59,047 nt of DNA from contig JQKK01000024.1 in the NCBI GenBank assembly GCA_000746015.1, forward strand, positions 1 to 59,047, read 5' to 3'. The DNA comes from Lachnospiraceae bacterium MA2020 (lineage in GTDB: Bacteria; Bacillota; Clostridia; Lachnospirales; Lachnospiraceae). Below the pieces are notes generated by a model that saw only the letters and a list, made by a program, of their open reading frames with translations, was not told the DNA's origin and did no database searches. A program made the translations under genes and the position numbers. Below are positions 1-6,881 of this stretch, piece by piece; the first letter of the stretch is position 1; every line of letters begins with the position of its first letter.

Positions 1-1
1 T

Positions 2-70
2 TTATCTGCGGTGAATTATAAATTCATCGAACCAGATGATGTTATGCTGGCACCAGAATTATTAAAATAA
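2..70 (+). CDS. 3' end of a gene cut by the window edge
   Basis: An open frame runs from base 2 to a TAA at 68-70 and encodes the last 22 residues of a protein (…FIEPDDVMLAPELLK). The fragment is too short to assign to a family. It is listed because the frame is open to the window edge and the residue mix looks coding; it could also be a chance open frame. Confidence 0.35.
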   Translation, partial: LSAVNYKFIEPDDVMLAPELLK

Positions 71-559
71 AATAGTTGTGCACAGGCAGGTATTTCGCAC
101 TTTGAATTTGCAAAAGTAAATTCAGGTATGCGGAACTTAGTCTCGCACTCTAAGTCCGGATGCCCACTTAGCATACTCAAAATGCAGAAAAAACTGTTCT
201 GCTGGTGCTATTATAACCGTAAATTTACAAAATATAAAGTAAAAAAACGGACGTTAGTGTCGCATATTTACTGGATTTTACAATATGCGGAATTTAATTC
301 CACATTCAAGTATTACTACTTCAATAGTGGTTGCAATTGCATGTATTAAAATAAAGAAAGCAGGAAGACTCAGTACTGTTAGCGCAGTCACTCTTGGAAT
401 TCTATCTTTCATGCCTATAATGGAATATATTGTTCCTCTTTTTTTACTTGTAAAGGTTGGAAATAAGAAAAGAAATGAAAATTGAATCATACAATAAGAA
501 TAGAACTGATATTATAATGATAGGATTATAAAAACTATAACAAAGGAAAGAGAAGAAAA
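71..559. other. AT-rich intergenic region with small hairpins
   Basis: This 489-base stretch has no convincing gene. It holds three short inverted repeats: GG(a)ACTTAG/CTAAGTCC at 132-157, GCAGAA/TTCTGC at 184-202, and CGCATATT/AATATGCG at 261-289. The words ATGCGGAACTTA (128) and ATGCGGAATTTA (285) form an imperfect direct repeat. The stretch may hold regulatory or decayed sequence, and no T-rich terminator follows any of the hairpins. Confidence 0.4.
285..485 (+). CDS. possible small membrane protein, or a remnant
   Basis: A 66-residue frame encodes a hydrophobic segment (about residues 11-24, TTSIVVAIACIKI) and a second one (about 37-57, LGILSFMPIMEYIVPLFLLV), with a Lys/Asn-rich end. It could be a two-helix membrane peptide. 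Against it, there is no clear ribosome binding site before the ATG at 285, and the start lies in the right arm of a hairpin. I do not recognise the family. It may be the 3' part of a decayed gene. Confidence 0.25.
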   Translation: MRNLIPHSSITTSIVVAIACIKIKKAGRLSTVSAVTLGILSFMPIMEYIVPLFLLVKVGNKKRNEN

Positions 560-1315
560 ATGCCGAATGAAAGCGGAACATGGATTATGTATGGTGTCTC
601 ATGGGATGATCCGGAGTGCCTTCATACCGTGGAAGAAGCAAGTGAATATATAGATAAGGTTGGCTTTTTGCCATTATTCAAGAACGAAATTCCCGGATTT
701 TCTTTGGAAGAGCGTACGGTTCCTGAGTATTGGTGGTCTGGAGATGTGAAGGTGGATCCCTGGGAATGGCGTGAGATTATTGCAAGAGAGGGAAAAATCG
801 CGTACGGTAAGTTTTTTGATAAAAAAGCCGGCTTCATTTCCAAGAAATGGCTGCCATATTTTGTAAATTTTCGTAGAGATGGATATGATTTTGATGCTCT
901 GTGGGAAGATGGAAAGGCTTCTTTAAGGCAGAAGAAGATAATGAATCTGTATTCAGAAGAGCTGATGGATGAGGAATACTTTTCAAATGAGCTGAAGAAA
1001 AAAGCTGGTTTTGGAAAGGGTGGCGAAAAAGGCTTTGATGGTATCATGACTTCACTTCAGATGGAGATGTACCTGTGTGTCAGAGATTTTCGTCAGCGGA
1101 AGAATAAAAAAGGTGAGAGTTACGGATGGCCGATAGCAGTCTATTCCACACCGGAACACCTGTGGGGATATGACTGTGTGACATCAGCCTACAAGGAGGA
1201 TCCGGAAGATTCTGCTAAGCGAATTGCTAAGTACATCATGGATATTTATCCTATTGCCACTGATAAACAGATTAGAAATATTATCGGGGTGAAGCCGGGA
1301 GAACGGAAAAAGTGA
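560..1315 (+). CDS. AlkZ-related (winged-helix glycosylase-like) protein
   Basis: The 251-residue product begins with the MYGVSWDDPEC segment and contains LPLFKNEIPGFSLEERT, YWWSGDVKVDPWEWR, AYGKFFDKKAGFIS and YGWPIAVYSTPEHLWGY. I know these as the hallmarks of the Firmicute proteins called AlkZ-related, which are distantly related to the AlkZ/YcaQ winged-helix DNA glycosylases that act on alkylated or crosslinked DNA. Whether this branch has glycosylase activity is not established from sequence. The start ATG follows AAAGGAAAGAGAAG. The last residues (VKPGERKK) lie directly over the broken start of a MIF-like gene, so the C-terminus may be a fusion made by a deletion. Confidence 0.75.
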   Translation: MPNESGTWIMYGVSWDDPECLHTVEEASEYIDKVGFLPLFKNEIPGFSLEERTVPEYWWSGDVKVDPWEWREIIAREGKIAYGKFFDKKAGFISKKWLPYFVNFRRDGYDFDALWEDGKASLRQKKIMNLYSEELMDEEYFSNELKKKAGFGKGGEKGFDGIMTSLQMEMYLCVRDFRQRKNKKGESYGWPIAVYSTPEHLWGYDCVTSAYKEDPEDSAKRIAKYIMDIYPIATDKQIRNIIGVKPGERKK

Positions 1316-1553
1316 AAGCTGGCTCATGCTTGCAATCGAAGGTGAAATCCCTATGTATTTCAGAGGCGATAATTCAGAGCCTGTTGCTTTTATTGAGATC
1401 AAAACTTTTGGCAGTGCATCATCTGATGTTTATGAAAAGATGACTAAGGAACTGACGAAAATATACGGAGATATTCTTGGTGTAGCACCGGATCATATGT
1501 ATATCCGTTATTTTGGCTCTGATGATTGGGGATGGAATGGAATTAACTTATGA
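1305..1553 (+). pseudogene. 5'-truncated MIF-like tautomerase
   Basis: From about base 1305 the frame reads GKSESWLMLAIEG, then MYFRGDNSEP, FIEIKTFG, then a helix, and DWGWNGINL at the end. This is the C-terminal two thirds of a bacterial macrophage-migration-inhibitory-factor-like (phenylpyruvate tautomerase) protein, which is normally about 112-115 residues. The N-terminal 35-40 residues are missing, including the catalytic Pro that follows the initiator Met. An in-frame TGA at 1290-1292 closes the frame upstream, inside the AlkZ-related gene. An ATG at 1326 could start a 75-residue product, but it would lack the active site. The fragment overlaps the end of the previous gene, consistent with a deletion that joined the two. 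Confidence 0.75.
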
Positions 1554-1567
1554 TGAAGGTAATTGCT

Positions 1568-1621
1568 ATGATAGATTATGGTTTAAAAAACAGAGTAGTT
1601 ATAATCACAGGAACAAAATAG
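1568..1621 (+). pseudogene. N-terminal stub of a short-chain dehydrogenase
   Basis: An ATG preceded by GAAGG starts the 17-residue reading MIDYGLKNRVVIITGTK and stops at TAG. The VVIITG segment is the first strand and glycine turn of the Rossmann NAD(P)-binding fold in short-chain dehydrogenases. The rest of the enzyme (about 230-250 residues) is absent, and the flavodoxin-like gene begins 11 bases later. A C-terminal SDR remnant lies far away at 36228-36338; I cannot tell whether the two came from one gene. Confidence 0.55.
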
Positions 1622-1632
1622 GAGATTTCTGA

Positions 1633-2262
1633 ATGGCTAAAGTTATTATATTAAATGGCAGTCCAAAGGCGGATGGATGCACAGCAACTGCACTTAACGA
1701 AATGGTAAAGACATTTCATGAGGAAGGTGTTGAAACAGAGCTTATTCATGTTGGTAATAAAGCCGTGAGAGGATGTATTTCATGTGGATATTGCGGAAAG
1801 AATGCAAAGTGCGTTTTTAACGATGATCTTGTAAATGATGTTGCAGCTAAATTTGAATCAGCTGACGGTCTTGTTGTGGGAAGTCCTGTTTATTATGGAT
1901 CTCCAAACGGAACAATTATATCATTTTTGGACCGTCTGTTTTACAGCACATCATATTCAAAGCAAATGAAGGTTGGTGCTGCTGTCGTGAGCTGTAGGAG
2001 AGGGGGAAATACTGCGTCTTTTGATGTTCTGAATAAATACTTTACAATTAGTTCTATGCCAGTTGCTTCTAGTACCTATTGGAATCAGGTACATGGATTT
2101 ACGGCAGAAGATGTGAAGAAAGATCTTGAAGGTCTACAGACCATGAGAAATCTTGCAAGAAATATGTCCTTTATGATGAAAGCATTTGATGACGCAAAGG
2201 ATAAATATGGTCTTCCAACACAGGAGCGGGAGGCATTTACAAGTTTTCCGGATGGGAAGTGA
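1633..2262 (+). CDS. flavodoxin-family NAD(P)H:FMN oxidoreductase
   Basis: The 209-residue product starts MAKVIILNGSPK, with an FMN-phosphate loop of the GSPKADGCTAT type at residues 9-19. It has the Cys-rich segment RGCISCGYCGKNAKC (about residues 47-61) typical of iron-sulfur-flavoprotein/flavodoxin-like reductases. GSPVYYGSPNGTIISFLDR follows and forms the second FMN-contact loop. The family uses FMN to reduce quinones, nitro compounds or other small electron acceptors in the cytosol; the substrate cannot be read from sequence. The ATG at 1633 follows AGGAGATTTCTGA, a good ribosome binding site. Confidence 0.85.
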   Translation: MAKVIILNGSPKADGCTATALNEMVKTFHEEGVETELIHVGNKAVRGCISCGYCGKNAKCVFNDDLVNDVAAKFESADGLVVGSPVYYGSPNGTIISFLDRLFYSTSYSKQMKVGAAVVSCRRGGNTASFDVLNKYFTISSMPVASSTYWNQVHGFTAEDVKKDLEGLQTMRNLARNMSFMMKAFDDAKDKYGLPTQEREAFTSFPDGK

Positions 2263-2306
2263 GTGTAACGATGGATTTGGAAAGGAGATTGATGGAGGCT
2301 TAGCTA

Positions 2307-3173
2307 ATGGACAGTAATAAAATGCGTACAGGACTGATTATGGAAGGTGGTGCCATGAGAGGCATGTTTACCTGTGGTGTAATTGATGTCCTTATGGAAA
2401 ATGATATTAGATTTGATGGTGCAGCAGGTATATCAGCCGGAGCAGTTTTTGGATGCAATATTAAATCAAATCAGATTGGCAGATCTATTCGGTATAACAA
2501 AAAATATAGTAAAGATCCAAGATATTGCAGTGTTCGTTCGCTTTTAAAAACAGGAGATTTTTATGGCGTTGATTTTTGCTATAGAGAAATACCGGAGCTG
2601 CTCGATCCATTTGATACAGACGCGTTTAAGAATAATCCCATAGAATTTTACGTAGGAGCAACTGACGTAAAAAGTGGAAAATGTGTATATCACAGATGTA
2701 TTGATGGAAAGGAAAAAGATCTTAAATGGATGCAGGCATCTGCTTCAATGCCGCTTGTATCAAGACCGGTCTCCGTAGATGGTCATGTATTACTTGATGG
2801 AGGGATTTCAGATCCGGTTCCGTATAGATATATGGAAAAAATAGGATACAACCATAACGTAATAATATTGACCCAGCCAAAGGGATACATAAAAAAGAAA
2901 AGCTCTGCACTTCCTATTATTAAGCTCGTGCTTCGCAATTATCCGTCTATAGTCGAAGCTATGTCTGTAAGACATAAAAGGTATAACAGGCAGATGAAAG
3001 AAATTGAAAAACGTGAGCAGGATGGAACTTCTTTCGTTATAAGACCGCCTAAGTCACTTGGTATCAAAAGGACGGAAAATGATCCTGATGAGCTTGAAAG
3101 AGTATATAGAATGGGGAGAGAGGAGGCTGAGGTTAAACTTCCGAAATTGAAAGAATTTTTGAAAATATCTTAA
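2307..3173 (+). CDS. patatin-like phospholipase, YjjU type
   Basis: The 288-residue product has the oxyanion loop MEGGAMRGMF (residues 12-21), the nucleophile elbow GISAG (about 41-45) and the catalytic DGG (about 161-163). These complete the Ser-Asp dyad of patatin lipid hydrolases. The length and the C-terminal RHKRYNRQ segment fit the bacterial YjjU/YlbK-type patatins. The likely reaction is acyl-ester hydrolysis on membrane lipids from the cytosolic side. It lies 44 bases after the flavodoxin gene on the same strand, with a GGAGATTGATGGAGG region upstream. Confidence 0.88.
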   Translation: MDSNKMRTGLIMEGGAMRGMFTCGVIDVLMENDIRFDGAAGISAGAVFGCNIKSNQIGRSIRYNKKYSKDPRYCSVRSLLKTGDFYGVDFCYREIPELLDPFDTDAFKNNPIEFYVGATDVKSGKCVYHRCIDGKEKDLKWMQASASMPLVSRPVSVDGHVLLDGGISDPVPYRYMEKIGYNHNVIILTQPKGYIKKKSSALPIIKLVLRNYPSIVEAMSVRHKRYNRQMKEIEKREQDGTSFVIRPPKSLGIKRTENDPDELERVYRMGREEAEVKLPKLKEFLKIS

Positions 3174-3252
3174 AATCATATTCTTAGCCTTATCTTCTTT
3201 GTTTCAAAAGTATATAGTAGAATGTATGTGATTTAAGGAGATAAGATATACA

Positions 3253-3339
3253 ATGGAAAAAGAGCGTTTTAAAGGTATTATTCTTACAATTTTGCTTGTG
3301 GAGCCGTCAGTGAAGGTTGAACTAAAGATTAAATTCTAA
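3253..3339 (+). CDS. short ORF with a good ribosome binding site, possibly a gene stub
   Basis: An ATG at 3253 lies 10-12 bases after TTAAGGAGATA and opens a 28-residue frame (MEKERFKGIILTILLVEPS…). The strong Shine-Dalgarno and the hydrophobic GIILTILL stretch suggest that this was the start of a membrane protein. It stops after 28 codons, 17 bases before the next gene. I do not recognise it. It could be a translated leader for the MBL-fold gene or the stub of a deleted gene, which would fit other remnants in this window. Confidence 0.35.
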   Translation: MEKERFKGIILTILLVEPSVKVELKIKF

Positions 3340-3356
3340 GGGGTAAGTAAAGGGTT

Positions 3357-4313
3357 ATGCGTATAATAAATTTGATTGAAAATACAGAAGGAAAAAAGGA
3401 ATGTGCATTTGCGCATGGGCTTTCATTTTACATAGAAACAAAAAAACATAAGTTGCTGGTAGACTTAGGACCATCGGAAAAAACGCTCAAGAATGCTGAA
3501 ATACTTGGTATAGACCTGAAATCCGTTGATGCCGTGATATTAAGTCATGGCCATTATGACCATTCAGGAGGAATAATTCCTTTTACGAGACTAAACAATA
3601 CTGCGAAGATATTTATGCAAAAATTAGCTACCGGCAAATATTATTCTGATGATGGAGAAATGAGAGACCAGGAAAGATTTAGATATATTGGAATTGATGA
3701 GGATATCGCAAATCTACCGCAAGTGGTTTTTCTTGAAGGTGATACAGTTATTGATGAGGAACTGTCTGTTTTTGTCATTGATGAGCTTGCAGTTAAACGT
3801 CCATTTACAAACTCTCGCCTAAAGGAGCGCATTGAGGATTCTTATATTCAGGATGAATTTAAGCATGAGCAGTATCTTGTAATAAAGGCTGAGGGAAAAT
3901 GTATTCTTGTCTCTGGCTGTGCTCATAATGGTATATTGAACATACTCAAGGAATATCGAAAGAAATATGGTACAGAGCCGGATGTTGTAATCAGTGGATT
4001 CCATTTGATGAAAAAGACGGATTATGCGGAAGATGAATTGTGGGAGATCATTAATACAGCAAAAGAATTAAAAAAATATCGCACAAAGTTTTATACCTGT
4101 CACTGTACCGGACTACCTGCGTTTAAGGTGATGAAGAACATAATGGGAGATCAGCTGGAATATGTGCATTCAGGAGATGAGATTAAGATTCTTGCAGATA
4201 AGACTGATGGAAAGAAAGGAAAAAATAAGTTTATGAAATGGCATAAGTTTTTTGCATGGGCAACTGTTATCTGTTTTCTTTTAACGATGTATACGGGATA
4301 TAAAAAGAAGTAA
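3357..4313 (+). CDS. MBL-fold metallo-hydrolase with a C-terminal membrane anchor
   Basis: The 318-residue product carries the metallo-beta-lactamase motif SHGHYDHSGG (about residues 63-72), GCAHNGI (about 190) and the late His segment HCTGL (about 260). The arrangement matches the family annotated as 7,8-dihydropterin-6-yl-methyl-4-(beta-D-ribofuranosyl)aminobenzene-5'-phosphate synthase-like hydrolases. The last 30 residues (KFFAWATVICFLLTMYTGY) form one transmembrane helix, so the enzyme is probably tethered with the catalytic domain in the cytosol. Its substrate is unknown. The next gene begins one base after the stop codon, so the two form an operon. Confidence 0.85.
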   Translation: MRIINLIENTEGKKECAFAHGLSFYIETKKHKLLVDLGPSEKTLKNAEILGIDLKSVDAVILSHGHYDHSGGIIPFTRLNNTAKIFMQKLATGKYYSDDGEMRDQERFRYIGIDEDIANLPQVVFLEGDTVIDEELSVFVIDELAVKRPFTNSRLKERIEDSYIQDEFKHEQYLVIKAEGKCILVSGCAHNGILNILKEYRKKYGTEPDVVISGFHLMKKTDYAEDELWEIINTAKELKKYRTKFYTCHCTGLPAFKVMKNIMGDQLEYVHSGDEIKILADKTDGKKGKNKFMKWHKFFAWATVICFLLTMYTGYKKK

Positions 4314-4314
4314 T

Positions 4315-5247
4315 ATGCGATTAAGAAATAAAATTATTGAAAGTTCAGTGTTTATCCTGCTCGTTACAGCAATGGTGCTTATGGCATCAATAGTAAATGA
4401 GAAGGAAATAATCTTTCCGGAAATAGGTGCAATAGTGACTGGGGCTGTACTTGCTCCGAAGATGCCATGGACAGTCAATAAAAAGAGGATATTTATATCA
4501 CTGCTTGTTTGTGGAATTTTAGGAATGGCTGTTGTTAGACTTGTACCATTGGATATAGAGTTGCAGATGATATTTGGATACTTCATTGCACTTTTAGCGG
4601 TGAAGATTAGCAAAACCACTTTCATGCCAATGATTTCGGCACTCGTACTACCTATTCTGTTACAGACAAGGTCTGTATGGTATTTGATTTCTTTAATTTT
4701 ATTTACAGGAACAATATTGTTGATAAGGTACTTGCTTGAAAAGTATGGAATCAAGGAAAAGAGCGAGTATTTTGAAGTTTCTGAGAAAACAGATCTGAGA
4801 ATTCTTGTATTTCGAATGATTCTGGTTTCTGTAATGATAATACTGTCGTTAAGATTTAACTTCAGATATGCGGTTGCACCGCCTTTATTAGTTGCTTTTA
4901 CAGAGTTTTCATCTGCGAAGAATAAGGCATTAGATACAATGCCTGTGAAAATTATTCTATTAGTAGGTTTATGTGCGGTTTCCGGGGCATTGATACGTTT
5001 AGTGGGTGAAAGGTATTTAGGTAGTATTTTAGAACCACAGATTGTTTTGATAACAAGTGTTATAATTTCATGCTTATTGTTCCTTATGATCGTAAATGGT
5101 TTTAAGGTATTTATTCCTCCATTTGGTGCGATAGTGTTGCTGGCATATCTTATTCCGAAGGATTATGAATTATGGTATCCGGTGCATATTTTGGTTGGAA
5201 TTACTGTATATACTTTTATGAGCAGGATTTATAAAAGAATTTTTTAG
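4315..5247 (+). CDS. HPP-like multi-pass membrane protein
   Basis: The 310-residue protein is almost entirely hydrophobic and shows about 9-10 predicted membrane helices in two halves (residues 10-150 and 165-305). Each half has a similar rhythm and contains an F/PPE or PPF loop: FPEIGAIVTGA near residue 35, and APPLLVAFTEF and IPPFGAIVLLAY later. This repeat and the FPEIGA signature resemble HPP-family integral membrane proteins, some of which move nitrite or small anions. It is co-transcribed with the membrane-anchored MBL-fold hydrolase and followed by a strong terminator. The family call is moderate; the membrane topology is clear. Confidence 0.6.
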   Translation: MRLRNKIIESSVFILLVTAMVLMASIVNEKEIIFPEIGAIVTGAVLAPKMPWTVNKKRIFISLLVCGILGMAVVRLVPLDIELQMIFGYFIALLAVKISKTTFMPMISALVLPILLQTRSVWYLISLILFTGTILLIRYLLEKYGIKEKSEYFEVSEKTDLRILVFRMILVSVMIILSLRFNFRYAVAPPLLVAFTEFSSAKNKALDTMPVKIILLVGLCAVSGALIRLVGERYLGSILEPQIVLITSVIISCLLFLMIVNGFKVFIPPFGAIVLLAYLIPKDYELWYPVHILVGITVYTFMSRIYKRIF

Positions 5248-5249
5248 AA

Positions 5250-5296
5250 GGGATAGCCGGAGTCCTATAGTAGAGACTGTTGGCTATCCCTTTTTT
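5250..5296 (+). terminator. rho-independent terminator of the MBL/HPP operon
   Basis: The arms GGGATAGCC (5250-5258) and GGCTATCCC (5282-5290) pair perfectly and are followed by six T residues. The hairpin sits three bases after the TAG of the membrane gene. Confidence 0.85.
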
Positions 5297-5428
5297 CTGT
5301 CTTAAATATCTTTTCTTAGTAGCAGGTCCGTCTGTGGATTATCGCCAACGCAGAAAGTATGTGATGAAAACTGCTTGAGTGCTATTGATATTCAGGTTAG
5401 TTAATGCTAACATTTAATATATGTATTG

Positions 5429-5524
5429 ATGCATTTCAGTGTAGAATATGAGGAAGATTTCGATAGGAGAGTATGGAAAATGCAATTTGAAGAAATGGGA
5501 AAAGAGTTTTTTCTTGATGAGTGA
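5429..5524 (+). CDS. short ORF, probable gene tail
   Basis: The frame reads MHFSVEYEEDFDRRVWKMQF and continues for 31 residues to a TGA at 5522-5524, overlapping the next gene's ATG. The amphipathic, Glu/Arg-rich composition looks coding and the overlap is typical of coupled genes. No ribosome binding site precedes the ATG. I read it as the tail of a decayed upstream gene. Function unknown. Confidence 0.3.
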   Translation: MHFSVEYEEDFDRRVWKMQFEEMGKEFFLDE

Positions 5525-5825
5525 TGAGACTGCTGAGAAATTTATGAACTGCTTCTCAAAGTTTAATCCGGAATCCATAAAAAATGAGTATTACACCGAC
5601 CTCCTGACACATCTTGAAGATGATATTAATGTAGAACACACCAAAGAACATTTCATTTATGCAAACAAAATGGGGAAGAAATACCTGAAACGATACAAGA
5701 AATACTTTCATAATCCAGATATCAGGGAGTTTGACATGCAGCATGAGCAGTGGCTATTTGGTGAAAAGAAATATGCAGATCCAGTGCTGAAAGCTATAGA
5801 TGAATTCATGGAAATGGCAGTTTAG
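5517..5825 (+). CDS. hypothetical protein, 102 residues
   Basis: I do not recognise this family. The product is a soluble, charged helical protein starting MSDETAEKFMNCFSKFNPES, with several aromatic residues near the end (QHEQWLFGEKKYADP). An alternative in-frame ATG at 5448 gives 125 residues, but codons 1-23 there overlap a better-looking frame. I therefore prefer 5517, whose ATG overlaps the preceding TGA by eight bases. Confidence 0.5.
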   Translation: MSDETAEKFMNCFSKFNPESIKNEYYTDLLTHLEDDINVEHTKEHFIYANKMGKKYLKRYKKYFHNPDIREFDMQHEQWLFGEKKYADPVLKAIDEFMEMAV

Positions 5826-5840
5826 GGGAGAGGGATTGCA

Positions 5841-5918
5841 ATGAGATTTTATACAGTTGACGTAAAGGGTAACGAGTGCGTAGCAGTAGAAAACGCGTAC
5901 AGAAATATTGCACTTTGA
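5841..5918 (+). pseudogene. N-terminal stub resembling a fumarylacetoacetate-hydrolase-family gene
   Basis: A strong GGGGAGAGGG precedes an ATG that opens a 25-residue frame (MRFYTVDVKGNECVAVENAY…). The MRFYTVxVxGxExVAVE pattern is the usual start of Firmicute FAH-domain proteins (about 240-300 residues). The frame stops early with no domain left. The family call rests on a short stretch and is tentative. Confidence 0.35.
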
Positions 5919-5937
5919 GTTTATTTCTCTGTATAAT
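5908..5937 (+). promoter_or_regulatory. probable sigma-A promoter for the RpiR gene
   Basis: TTGCAC (5908-5913) and TATAAT (5932-5937) are separated by 18 bases and lie about 33 bases upstream of the RpiR-type regulator start. The -10 box is a consensus match. Confidence 0.6.
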
Positions 5938-5970
5938 CAAGTTAATTGATTATTGGGAAGAGGAAACAGA

Positions 5971-6756
5971 ATGGTTGAAATGTTATATGACAGACTTTCG
6001 GGTATGTTAAATTCAGATAAAGCAGGAGATGCGAATTGTATATTAGCTGAGTATGTACTTCAAAATATAGAATCTATGGCGAAAACAAGTATATATATGC
6101 TTGCAAAAGAATGCGATGTTTCCACAGCTACAGTAACGCGCTTTGTACAGAGGTGCGGCTTTGAGAGTTATATTGATTTTAAGGAACGCTGTGAGGAAGA
6201 GGCTGAAACGAGAGAACTTGCCAGAAATTCTCATCCGCTTGATAATATGCCATTTAAGGATGGCTTTGATACGGTAAACCGAAACAAGGATATGAATCTT
6301 CTGTTTTCTGAGGTCAGAGAGAGCATTCAGGAAAATTCTCTGATCCAGGCGAAAAAGTTTGCTGAAGATCTGTATAAATATGAAAATGTTGCATTTTATG
6401 GGATTTCCTATGTTCAGATAGTGGCACAGCATATAGGAAATGAGTTGTTGAATCTTGGAAAATATTGCACGTATATCTCGAGATTTGAAGATGTGCCTGT
6501 GACAAAAAAAGACAGCAGTATGCTTGTTATAATAACGATGTATGGATTACAGTTGCCATTAAATAACGAATTTTATAAAAAAGCTTCCGAAAGATATGAA
6601 AGTATCTGGATAATAACGCAAAATCCGCGTGGAAAAGTGCCATGTAAGCTTCTTAACTTTGGATTGTGTAAACACAGTACTTCTAATTATATGGCGTGGA
6701 TGATGATAGCAGATGAAATCGTATATATGTATAAAGAATTGATTTCTGAACAATAA
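5971..6756 (+). CDS. MurR/RpiR-family transcriptional regulator
   Basis: The product (261 residues from this start) has an N-terminal RpiR-type helix-turn-helix (about residues 35-70, SIYMLAKECDVSTATVTRFV), then a C-terminal sugar-isomerase (SIS)-like fold. The sequence NVAFYGISYVQIVAQHIGNELL fits the first SIS strand-helix unit. Family members sense phosphosugars and control sugar or cell-wall catabolism genes. An upstream TTG at 5953 is possible, but the ATG at 5971 has GGAAGAGG at good spacing. The divergence from typical GxSxS phosphate-loop residues (YGISYVQ) means that the ligand may be atypical. Its likely target is the carboxylesterase lipoprotein gene 125 bases downstream. Confidence 0.82.
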   Translation: MVEMLYDRLSGMLNSDKAGDANCILAEYVLQNIESMAKTSIYMLAKECDVSTATVTRFVQRCGFESYIDFKERCEEEAETRELARNSHPLDNMPFKDGFDTVNRNKDMNLLFSEVRESIQENSLIQAKKFAEDLYKYENVAFYGISYVQIVAQHIGNELLNLGKYCTYISRFEDVPVTKKDSSMLVIITMYGLQLPLNNEFYKKASERYESIWIITQNPRGKVPCKLLNFGLCKHSTSNYMAWMMIADEIVYMYKELISEQ

Positions 6757-6836
6757 ATGTTGCAAAAGATGAAACAATAATCACTAAAAGAATAAATGAT
6801 GATACTATATCATTTGTACAAGAAATACGAATAATG

Positions 6837-6851
6837 TACACATAAAGTGTA
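6837..6851. promoter_or_regulatory. inverted repeat in the esterase promoter region
   Basis: TACAC (6837-6841) and GTGTA (6847-6851) are separated by ATAAA, about 30 bases before the esterase start, and partly overlap TATATT/TATTAT -10-like sequences. A second copy of GTACA lies at 6817. It may be an operator for the neighbouring RpiR regulator, which is an inference from position only. Confidence 0.35.
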
Positions 6852-6881
6852 TATTATCTACAAATGGGAGGAAGGTATCAC

